Shown here: positions 10,286-18,369 of the stretch, piece by piece
Layout of the letters: the number at the start of each line of letters is the position of its first letter
Position numbering within the stretch: position 1 is the first letter of the stretch
Origin: Haplosporangium gracile
Taxonomy: Eukaryota; Mortierellomycota; Mortierellomycetes; Mortierellales; Mortierellaceae
Direction: 5' to 3'
Assembly (NCBI GenBank): GCA_015499985.1
Contig: JAAAUF010000836.1
Location: forward strand, 1-18,442
DNA: 18,442 nt
Position numbers and translations under genes: made by a program
Notes under the pieces: model-generated
What the model was told of the DNA's origin: nothing
The model's database searches: none
Seen by the model: the letters and a program-made list of their open reading frames with translations, nothing else

Positions 10286-10911
10286 GGCGGATCAATTGTC
10301 GTCGTGTGTTGAATCTGACGGATAATATGTTGGTCAATGAGACTGTTGAAGTCCAGTGTGCGTCCTGTTGTGAGGAAGGAGTAAAGAGTGATTCAGAGGA
10401 GCGGGTGTGGGCTGGTTCTGATGGAGAGACCGCGGGGGAAACAAGGGGTCATTCGACAAAGGGTGTGTGCTGGTTGGTTGGCTGGGTGTTGGTGTGGGTT
10501 GTGGAGAGGGGGTGGGTGTGAGAAAGCAGGAGGGTAAGTAGGGTGCCAATTGTCACAGGTATCGGAGGGGGAGGGGTGCCAGGTCGAAGGTCGAGGGTCG
10601 AGGAGAGGGTGAAGCGAGAAGGAAGAGAAAAGATAGTCAGGTGATGGACAGGGCTTGAGTGTGAGAGTCGATGGTAGAGGAGGAAAATGAATGAAAAGAA
10701 AAAAGAATGCAAGGACAACAGAAAGGAAAGCAAGGGGGAGGATGGAAGAAAGCACATCCGATGGTAAAGAAGCTCGAAAAGGAAAAAAAAATACTTTTTT
10801 CGAACAAAAAAAAAAAAGTGACGGCGGTTTTTTGCGTGGGAGGGGAAAGAGATCAACTTTTGCGCAAACACCCTCCTTCTTCTCATTCACTACACACATT
10901 CATTATTAGCC
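10286..10911. promoter_or_regulatory. Shared upstream region of MDM34 (-) and FKBP12 (+)
   Basis: The two genes diverge from this 626-bp gap, so it must hold both promoters. The plus strand is purine-rich (GA, GGG and GTG runs) over about 10370-10830, with an A12-type run near 10805-10817. Close to the FKBP12 start it turns pyrimidine-rich (CCCTCCTTCTTCTC, 10871-10884). No clear TATA box or known operator was recognised. Confidence 0.6.
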
Positions 10912-11882
10912 ATGGGAGTCACCAAGAAGACCATCACCCCCGGAGACGGAATCAACTTCCCCCAGCCAGGACAGACCGTCGTCATGCACTGTACGCCATC
11001 CATCCAGGGGATCAGTATTAGATCGTATTAGAGCGGCAGTATCAACTCTTTGTTAGTATTCAATTAATGTCGTAGCTAACGCTTTGTTCACAATCATCCA
11101 TGATTGATACATTTAGATACTGGCACTGTAAGTGGACAGTAAAAGAGCAAGCAAAGTCAATTTTGATACCAGTAGGACTACAAGAAGTAATCTCCACCCT
11201 AACATTATTTTCTCCATTCTTCCTTCCAATGCAGCTTGAGAATGGCCGCAAGTTCGATTCGTCAAGGGACCGGGGCGAGCCCTTTGTCACCCCGATCGGA
11301 GTCGGACGCGTCATTAAGGGTTGGGAGAAAGGTAAACCTACACTTCACTCGCTCATACATCACATCCCGTCCCTCCTTATCCCCTCGTTTGGGCAAAAGA
11401 CATTGCAACCCTAGTTCAAAAAAGAACCCCAGCCAGCAACAACAACATCAACATCAACGATGACGGTGTGCCAGGGGTAGGTGCAGCTGCACAAGGGACA
11501 CAAAAGGGAGCAGCGAAAAATAAGAAAAGGGGAAGGAGGGGAGTTTGTACGCGATGATGCCTCCCAAATGGAATTTATCCGTTAGTGAACTCGTCTCCTT
11601 CACTGCGTACATGTACATTTGCTGCTTCCCCCTTCCTCCTACTCCCCTTGTTTTTTGGTCCAAACAATTCTGTTGTTTTGATCTTGCCTATGTACTCACT
11701 TATTTGCACTTTTATAACAACCAAAATAACCCATGATAGGTGTCCCGTTGATGTCGGTCGGAGAGAGGGCTGTGCTGCACATTACCTACGACTTTGGATA
11801 CGGTGCTCGCGGTATGCCTCCCGTCATCCCTGGCCTCTCCAACCTCATCTTTGACGTTGAGCTTTTGGAGATTCGTAATTAA
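10912..11882 (+). CDS. FPR1: FKBP12-type peptidyl-prolyl cis-trans isomerase
   Basis: Four exons: 10912-10990, 11117-11127, 11235-11331 and 11740-11882, giving 109 residues, the usual FKBP12 length. It isomerises Xaa-Pro bonds in the cytosol and is the expected receptor for FK506 and rapamycin. The product opens [13 protein letters not shown] and runs through [36 protein letters not shown] and [13 protein letters not shown] to [10 protein letters not shown]. All drug-pocket residues of human FKBP12 have counterparts: Tyr27, Phe37, Asp38, Phe47, Val56, Ile57, Trp60, Tyr83, Ile92 and Phe100 (numbering includes Met1). There is no signal peptide or membrane segment, so it is cytosolic. Exon 2 is only 11 nt; intron 3 is 408 nt against 126 and 107 nt for the others. 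The donor of intron 1 (GTACGC) departs from the GTAAGT-like consensus. Confidence 0.95.
11117..11127 (+). other. 11-nt microexon of FKBP12
   Basis: The bases ATACTGGCACT, flanked by TTTAG before and GTAAGT after, complete the Tyr27 codon (T|AT) and encode Thr-Gly-Thr. Without them the invariant HYTG motif cannot be formed and the frame is lost (11 is not a multiple of three), so the microexon is needed for a functional mRNA. Confidence 0.88.
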
Positions 11883-11903
11883 GCGCTTCCTCTTTGACTT
11901 TTG

Positions 11904-11909
11904 AATAAA
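11904..11909 (+). terminator. Polyadenylation signal of FKBP12
   Basis: AATAAA lies 21 nt after the FKBP12 stop codon, in an AT-rich context (TTGAATAAACAAAC), which fits a short 3' UTR. Confidence 0.6.
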
Positions 11910-12458
11910 CAAACTGCAAAGTATTACCCAATTGACCACTGCTGCGTGAGGATTCACGGACGATCCATGGATAAGCCAAGGGAGAGCCAAGGAAAGCTGT
12001 AACGCGATCAATATCAACAAAATTAGCGAGCTGGTACTAAAAAAAAATGGAATTTCGCGTAGGAGGAAGAGTGTCCTGGGAGGTTGGAAAGAAATGTAGG
12101 AACAAGTTGCACTCAACGATGCTCCTCTTTCTTTTTTCTCTTTCCTTGTTGGATTATGATTATGATTAGAACATTGGGACGTATTTATAATGGAAAACAA
12201 AACAAGTAAAAAGTAAAATTAGGATTGACATTGCTATTGGTATTGCTATTGTTGTCATCGATGATAGGATGGTACGATGGATTTGTGCTTCTTTTGGAGA
12301 GAGAAGGAAGAGTTGTTTGATTTGTTTTGATCGTTTTGCTACTGTCCAATTTGCCCCTGGATGTGTCTCAGGATTGGATTAAGTAAAGAAAGAAAAAAAG
12401 GATGCCTGCGGGAACGCAATGGCCGCACACCCAAACAAACAACACACATCCCCGTCCT

Positions 12459-12462
<4 letters not shown>

Positions 12463-12498
<36 letters not shown>
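12463..12498 (+). repeat. (TC)18 microsatellite
   Basis: Eighteen TC units in the gene-free stretch, the second long TC tract in this window after the one at 2999-3036. Confidence 0.95.
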
Positions 12499-12501
<3 letters not shown>

Positions 12502-12725
12502 GCCCCCTCTTTTTTTTCTTTTTCTTACCTTCTTTTTGTTTAAGGCGTCAACGACGAGGAGACAGGGTGGAAAAGAGAGAAGGAGAGGTGAGTACCTGTT
12601 GTTGACATTGTTGTTGCGGCATCAGGATGTGCAGACGAGCGTCCAATGGGTTGGCTGCTTCCCTAACAAACTAACAGACGCTATGGTCAATGGACACGGG
12701 GATGAAAGAAGTCAACAGGAAAATC

Positions 12726-12772
12726 AAAAAAAAAAAAAAAAAAAAAGGAAAAAGAAAAAAAAAAAAAAAAAA
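12726..12772 (+). repeat. Interrupted poly-A tract
   Basis: About 47 nt of A interrupted only by GG and one G. It could be the scar of a reverse-transcribed poly-A tail, but no retrocopy was recognised upstream, so it is most simply a slippage tract. Confidence 0.9.
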
Positions 12773-13187
12773 TGGCGGGGGCAAACACACATTACGAACA
12801 CTTGCACAAAAGAGAGTCCCTTCGATTCAATTGGTAGAAGGGAATGAGAGAAATGATACCTGGCTCAAAGTACTTGAACAAACAGAGAGACAGAGCGCTA
12901 CGGCTCTTCTGGGATTGGATTTTGGGGCTGTCACTCCGGGGTCTCCTTGAAGTGTTTTGAGACACGCAGAAAGAAAGGCAAGAAAGAAATAAAGAAGGGT
13001 CGAGTGTGCGGATAAAAAAGACTTTCTTCCCTTTTTTTATTTCTCTTTCGTTCCTTTCTCTGTCACACCCACTCCCACTCCCACTTTCTCTTTTCCCCTT
13101 TCTTTTCTTTCTTTCTTTCTTCTCTCCTTTCATTCCCCTCTTCACTCACCCGCCCTTCCTCCCATTTCACACATCCTTTTTTCATAC

Positions 13188-14784
13188 ATGGACGTCTACT
13201 CGCTCACCAGGAAACAGCGTCCCACCCACTTGACTCGAGGGGAACTGGACAAAACACACCATACAAACACAACAACAACAACTATGACCCAGCCTGAACA
13301 GCAGCAGCACTCACAACTCCCGCCCGAGTACAAGCAAGCCCTCCTCGAACAACAACAAAAGCAACAACAACAGCAGCAAGTCCTTGCTGCACCCCCGACG
13401 TTACAAGAGATCGAAAGCAAACATTCGCAGCTCCCGCCGCAGTACCGACAGGCAGTTCTGGAACAGCAGCAACGGGAACATCAACAACGTCTACTGCAGC
13501 AACAACAACAACAACAACCACAAGCACATACCTCACCTAGACCCGATACCCAACGACTCTACCAGTCAGCCTCAGCCTCGTCTTCACCAACCGGAAAGCC
13601 AAGCCCCAACGGTGCCAAAAGCCCAGTCGCTCATCGGGCTGGTGCTAATGCGTCGCATCAGCGCATTGTCTCGGCCCCTCTCATGAGTTCTCACCGGTTC
13701 GACCGCAACGACACCCATTCGAATGCACCCGGCCCCGGCCGTGCCCACTGGAAGGTAACATAACCCTTTCCTTGATCGTAGTTGTTCGGAAGGAAGATTC
13801 CTATTACCCCGCATGGCAATTGAAGTCAGAAAGAGACGGGAAACTGATCCGATAATTATACCTTTATTCAACTTTGTATACAGCCGGACAGCAGTACCCA
13901 GGTCTGCACCTGGCCAGGCTGTCTCCGTGAGTTTGGCTTCTTTGACCGCCGGCACCACTGCAGGAGGTATGTTTTTTTTTTAGCTATTTTTCGTCTTAAA
14001 ACTCGTCTCTCTTGTATCTCGATTATCGTATCTCTTAATTGCTCCGGAGACAACCAACTCATTCTTCTCTGCATGCACCAATCCCCATTTATTTCATATT
14101 AGATGCGGCGATATCTTTTGCAGCGCTCATTGCTCAAAAGCTATTCCACTGGATCAGGCATTGGATTTCAACCCGGCAATGGGCGTTACCAGTAGAGCCT
14201 GTACAGGGTGCTTCGAAGCCTATGAGCAGTGGCAAGGCTTGATTCCCTCCAGCAGCACAACTTTTACCAGCCAACAGAGTGCAAGGGGAACCTTTGGGTC
14301 GGTTTCAGACAGCCACATCCCCAGTGAGTATTCGACCCTCAAGGGATCTTCTCTGAGCAAGCCAGCAGGATTGTCGCCTTCTCGCAAAAACACTGGACAT
14401 ATCCCAGACGGGCTTCTTGGAGGCAGTACCTCCTCCAACGAGACTTTGGGTCGCGAGGGTCAGTGGCATATCTTATTAGCGTTGACATGTGTCTTTTGGG
14501 GACATCGTCTTTAGAGCTTGGACGATAACCTTTTATAACCGATTTATTTAGATATGGTACGGCTCCCCAAGTCAGCATCGGATAACATTGCCATTAAGAC
14601 ACGGCCTGTTCAAGGTACGAGGGTGATACTTGTAGACTGGGACGTTATGTTCATATGTCACCGTTTCTGCTGGTCTGGACATTAGTTTTTAACACCAATA
14701 TTCCGTCTCTTGTTCTTGTTACTAGACACGGCTAACATGCCAATGCCTTCAGTTCCTCACGACTGGTCTTGGAGCACCTTTTAA
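13188..14784 (+). CDS. FYVE zinc-finger protein with two PPxY motifs
   Basis: Five exons: 13188-13754, 13884-13966, 14103-14458, 14552-14614 and 14726-14784 (introns 129, 136, 93 and 111 nt), giving 375 residues. FYVE domains bind phosphatidylinositol 3-phosphate on endosomes and vacuoles. The Gln-rich N-terminal third carries two copies of a QLPPxYxQAxLEQQ unit. The FYVE domain (about 187-258) has the WxxD motif (W188, D191), the RRHHCRRCG lipid-binding motif (211-219) and SRAC (247-250). Zinc ligands appear as C197-x4-C202, C215, C218, C223-x2-H226 and C250-x2-C253, not the usual all-CxxC pattern; I recall the same arrangement in ascomycete FYVE proteins. The tail ends VPHDWSWSTF, which also resembles that fungal family. 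A second in-frame ATG at 13284 (MTQPEQQQ, 343 residues) is an equally likely start; it falls just after a CAA-rich leader. Cellular role not known; endosomal sorting is inferred. Confidence 0.9.
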
Positions 14785-15231
14785 GGATACTTCGTTGAGA
14801 GGACACTCTCACGACAGGATACATTTTAACGACAGGACGCGACACAACAACAGTGCTTTATGTAATGGCATTCTTCTCTATTTTTGTTCTTGGACCACGT
14901 ACTACATTCAATTCCGCACACACACACTACCCACCTCAAACACGACAAGCATACATCACCCTCTCATACACACTCCCATACACCTTGACTAACAAAAAAA
15001 ATATCCTAACCCTTTACGCATACACATCTTTAGATAGATGGATGAAAATACACTACCAATAATATACTATTTTTGTCATCGGAACGACAACTCACTTAGA
15101 GCGCGCAGTGCAGTTGAAAATAAGATGGTGGATGGGTTCGAGAAGGATGTTTATTACAGGTCGTTCGTATGTACAAGTCGAAAAGTTGAAGGGGTAAAAA
15201 AAAAGAGGACCAAGAAGGGGGGGGAAGGGTT
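14785..15231. other. Convergent 3' flanks of the FYVE and CsbD-like genes
   Basis: No gene is seen. The stretch is AT-rich with CACA and ACTCCCATACA runs and an A8 run near 14994-15001; near 15196-15240 it has AAAAAAAA and GGGGGGG tracts beside the CsbD stop. Confidence 0.6.
15150..15155 (-). terminator. Candidate polyadenylation signal of the CsbD-like gene
   Basis: AATAAA on minus lies about 77 nt after the stop codon at 15232, a normal distance for a fungal 3' UTR. Confidence 0.5.
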
Positions 15232-15516
15232 TTAAACCTTGCGCTCGAGATCACCGCGAACCTCAGTAGCGTTTCCACGGGCTTCCATACTCTTGTCTCC
15301 CGCCAAGGATCCAACATTCTGCTGGAGTTGTCCTTCGACCTTGTGTCCAATACCCTGGGTATGAGTCTTGGCGTCAGCGGCCTTTTGGGCAGACTCGGCT
15401 TGGGACTGTTGTTGAGCACCGTTGGCGGCGAGGGTGGTGTTTCCGATGGTATTTCCGATGGCCTGCTTTGTGGCGCCGATGTAGGCGTTTGTGGTGTTTG
15501 CGAGTCTGTCGGTCAT
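15232..15516 (-). CDS. Small CsbD-like protein with two similar units
   Basis: A single exon of 94 residues on minus. The C-terminal half (KVEGQLQQNVGSLAGDKSME, then ARGNATEVRGDLE) matches the CsbD family (UPF0337), small hydrophilic proteins tied to general stress responses in bacteria; fungal members are sometimes named mismatched-base-pair and cruciform-DNA recognition proteins, though the function is poorly proven. The N-terminal half (G14 to A34) aligns without gaps to G62-A83 with the same Gly, Gln, Leu/Met and Ala positions, so the protein looks like two CsbD units joined by a Gln/Ala-rich linker. There is no signal peptide or membrane segment. The ATG at 15516 is the first in frame. 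No intron is needed. Confidence 0.85.
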   Translation of the reverse strand: MTDRLANTTNAYIGATKQAIGNTIGNTTLAANGAQQQSQAESAQKAADAKTHTQGIGHKVEGQLQQNVGSLAGDKSMEARGNATEVRGDLERKV

Positions 15517-15830
15517 TTTTGATGTTTGTTGTGGGTTGGGTGAGTTGGGTGAACTGGTTTTGGTTGTGAGTCTTGGTTGATGGTTATGAGGAAGTGAAGC
15601 GAGATTGGTTGTGCTTTTTTGGTTGAGAGGAACTGATATTTAGGAATGAGGGATGCCGTCATGGTTAGAAGTTACGTTCGTTTTTTGATAAGTTAAAGCA
15701 AGGGAGGGGGTAACTGATCTATGACGCCTCAGTAGAACATGATGTCATCGAATTAAGTAAGGAGCAAGGACTCGAAATTTGATTTGGTATGCGGGGGAAG
15801 AGCGAATACCAGGGGAGCATAATTACGACT
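15517..15830 (-). promoter_or_regulatory. Putative promoter of the CsbD-like gene
   Basis: On minus, TAAATAT (15642-15636) lies about 120 nt upstream of the ATG. Two AGGGG/CCCCT pentamers (15705-15709 and 15811-15815) match the yeast stress-response element, which works in either orientation. The pentamer is short and could occur by chance, and its use in this lineage is unproven. Confidence 0.35.
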
Positions 15831-16885
15831 CACGAGACCGCAGGCTGTGAAGGAAACGAAAAAAAAAAAGATGACATATTGACGTGTTGTGCTCACAGCG
15901 CGCTATATCCAGCTGGGCTTTTTTTTTGAACTCGGGGCTGTTGCTGTTTTTCTGTGACGCGTCTCAAAGTGAAATGGATAATGGCAAAGGCACACACGAT
16001 GATGGTCTTGTACTGCACTTTCATCATCTTTTAATTGATGAGAGATGTACAGAAGAAAGTGCAATGTATGTGTGTGGAGAAGAGTTGACAGAGGTGATTA
16101 AAGGAAGTAAGAAAGGTTGTCTGTGTGGGGTAAGAACTAGTGAGAGGCGGAGGTTTTAGTCCAACGAGTGACGATTGCGAGGTAGGGGTGAGATGATGGA
16201 GCGAGTGGGGGAGGTCAGGGGGAAGGACAGGGCGAAGACATGTTCTGATTGGTATGCCTCCTTCTCCTCCCAAAAAAATGGGCGGGGAAGGCTAAAAGGG
16301 CCTGGTGAAGGGTTAAACAAGGGATCAAAAATGGTCAGAAAATTGAAAGGTATAAAAAATATATAAAGGGAAGAAAAAATTTAAAACTAAAAAAGGCAAA
16401 AGGGCGGCACAGGGACAAGGCAGGAATGGGCTGGGAAACTGGTTGAACAAAGGAGAGGTCAAGGGGTAGAGGTCAGTGGAACGAGAAACCTTTGCTACCA
16501 TGTAATAGCAACAGAGAACAAGAGGGAGACAAGTGGAGAACAAGTGAGAGACAAGGAAGATCAAGAGAAAAGTGCAGAAAAGGATGATGTTTATTATACA
16601 GAAGAGGGTATTTATATGGTAGTGTACAAGTGGATGGGAGGCGTAGTTCTGGCGCAGATAATGAGTGGAAGGCGTAGCTGGAGGCACAGCTGAAGGCACA
16701 GCAAGAGAATGGTATGGAACAGTCTACGATTCTATCATATTAAGGGGTGACAAAAAGAAGTGACGACTTTAACCAAGAGGCGATCAAACCCACAATCCAA
16801 CTTTACATCCCTCTCCTGACAACACTACACCATTTTTCTCTGACAAACCCTGCACCCAACACTTGATCAACAGAATGGCTGAGCA
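15831..16885. other. Gap before the transposon remnants, no gene seen
   Basis: The 1-kb stretch is largely purine-rich on plus. It has a TATA-rich island (TATAAAAAATATATAAAG, about 16350-16367) and GA-rich near-repeats (ACAAGTGGAGAACAAGTGAGAGACAAGG, about 16529-16556). A 91-codon plus frame at 15884-16159 shows no known domain. The border between ordinary and transposon DNA probably lies in here but no terminal repeat was recognised. Confidence 0.5.
16678..16701 (+). repeat. Two 12-bp direct repeats
   Basis: CTGGAGGCACAG is followed at once by CTGAAGGCACAG, and a related GGAAGGCGTAG precedes them. Small and of unknown meaning. Confidence 0.6.
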
Positions 16886-17584
16886 ATGAGCTCTGAACAA
16901 TTACAAGGAGGCATGGTGCTGCAGCTGCTCTCATGGCTCAAAATATTCGAGGGCAAAGCACTCCCCAGCTCCTTCATTGACATGCTTGAGAAAGACCAAG
17001 ACTTGCAAGACCAAGGCTTCAACCAGAACGGAATCAATATATCAACGCACTCTCTCGCCTCCCTGGCAAACAATAATTCCGTGGACGAAGCAGTTGTGGA
17101 CAACATGTTAAAGCTATTTGAGAATGCATACTCCTCAGATAGCATCCTTTTCATCCCTTCCAAAGTCTTGTTCCGATGGCAAGAAGCAGACTCGCTGGAC
17201 TGAGACAGTGACTTCTTGCGGGCTGAGGATCTACAGCATGCTTTTGCGGTATGCGGCTACAAGCGGCACTGGATACCTCTTCATGTCAACTTTGCATGCA
17301 CTACTGTCTACTATGGAGACTCCCACTTCAAGAATAAGCCTGTCACTGCAGTCAACCCCGTCTTTTCTTGGCTATCATCCAATGACTACAATACGACAAA
17401 GTGGAAGACGCGAAAAATCAGTATTTCCCAACAACCAGCTTCCTCCAAAGACTGTGGTGTCATATCACCCGATGCAATTGAACGCCCTATTAACATCCAC
17501 ACTCGTGCTTGGACAGAGGCTACATCAACTGGACATAGATTAAGGCTTTTTAAGTTCCCTTGTGGTATTGATAAGGTATGTTAA
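16886..17584 (+). pseudogene. Ulp1/C48-type cysteine protease remnant, broken by one TGA
   Basis: One reading frame is open except for a single TGA at 17201-17203. The part before it (MSSEQLQGG..., 105 residues) contains ISTHSLASLANNNSVDEAVV, like the start of Ulp1 catalytic domains. The part after it has HWIPLHVNF, YYGDS and QQPASSKDCG, supplying the His, Asp, Gln and Cys of the C48 site; His to Asp spacing is 17 residues, as in yeast Ulp1 (514 to 531), while Gln to Cys is one residue longer than usual. Such proteases cleave SUMO-like conjugates, and stand-alone copies are common in transposons. After DCG the similarity fades, so a further frameshift is possible. A five-codon frame (ATG 16875) overlaps the start by four bases. 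It could be a decayed transposon gene or, less likely, one using readthrough. Confidence 0.7.
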
Positions 17585-18369
17585 CTCTTTTTCTTGGGTA
17601 TGTGCATACAAAAATCTTCAATGTCTGCTGTGTTGACAGATCGAAATGAAGGCAATACGGGTTCTGCCCTGGGACACCAAGGAGCCTCTCCAGTGACCGA
17701 CTCGTATACTCTTCTCGCTGTCTGACCATAAACCTGAGTGAACTGGGTCATGAAGTCCACATAGGACATGTTCTCAAAGTCAAGCTCTGGAGCAGGAGGA
17801 GTCGCTCCTGGTTGAGGTCGATCTGATAATGAAACAGTTGAAGCTGATGAAAATGCCTGAGCATCTATTGGCAGGGGATCGGTCTAGTATCGGATGATTA
17901 CTTCGAGAGCGTTGTAGGTATTTCTTGAACAGATCATCATGGAAAATGTCTGTCGAGTCTTGATCGAGATTCTCTAACTGATATTTCCTCTTCAGTACCA
18001 AGAATCTTTCTCAGGTGAGTCCGTTGGAAGAAACAGTACACCTTGGGACATTCGATGCAGGTGGTATCCCATGACATCAAACACAATGTCAAGCATCCCC
18101 GCCTTTTGGTATCGTATAGTGATGGGTTGGCCCCCGCCGAACGACTCTATAGATCCATTGAGGACAGGCATTTATTTACTGGCGTATTTGCAAAGGTAAT
18201 ATCTTGCCTGGTCGCCGATGTTGTCTTGGAGATCTAGATTACATTGGCCATATCGCAACAGATCGCCATTGTCGTGGGTAGTAAAAATTAAAGTTGTACT
18301 GTACTGCTCGCTCCAATTTGTCCAATGATCGATGGCATTTTGTATTGAAGTGGGCAAAGCCGGGTATGT
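17581..18369 (-). pseudogene. Degraded Helitron-type Rep/helicase fragment
   Basis: Read on minus, protein-like segments follow one another in changing frames. First comes LPTSIQNAIDHWTNWSEQ and LLRYGQCNLDLQ with ARYYLCKYASK, which fits the Helitron Rep (HUH) motif with two tyrosines four apart (YxxKY, 18198-18184). A TAA at 18174-18172 follows, and the same frame continues with MPVLNGSIESFGGG and AGMLDIVFDVMGYHLHRMSQ. After a shift near 18003 comes LENLDQDSTDIFHDDLFKKY, and after another between about 17880 and 17930 comes ELDFENMSYVDFMTQFTQVY, ending at TAA 17583-17581. The order matches the Rep to pre-helicase region of Helitron proteins. In-frame TAA at 18372-18370 closes the upstream side. 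No helicase Walker motifs are in the window. The assignment rests on remembered motif patterns. Confidence 0.6.

Larger units (their letters stand above)
11883..13187. other. 1.3-kb gap with simple repeats, no gene seen
   Basis: It starts with the FKBP12 3' UTR and includes (TC)18 (12463-12498), an A-rich block of about 47 nt (12726-12772) and a CT-rich tract (13017-13180) with CACTCCCACTCCCACT, which probably belongs to the FYVE-gene promoter. Frames here are low-complexity products of these repeats. No tRNA fold or conserved protein was recognised. Confidence 0.6.

Noticed and set aside
11450..11580. Possible box C/D small RNA in FKBP12 intron 3 (CGATGAC and GCGATGATG)
   Set aside because: Neither matches the C box well and no paired D box at a suitable distance was found.
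12361..12847. Plus frames with long Ser-Leu and Lys runs
   Set aside because: They are translations of the TC microsatellite and poly-A tract; no domain and no supporting promoter or splice structure.
15884..16159. 91-codon plus frame
   Set aside because: No recognisable domain, ordinary intergenic composition, and no splice or promoter context; kept only as part of the described gap.
17640..17696. Possible second exon of the Ulp1-like gene after a 64-nt GTATGT...CAG intron
   Set aside because: The same bases read well as protein on minus (TARRVYESVTGEAPWCPRAE), in frame with the Helitron-type segment, and the plus exon shows no protease similarity.
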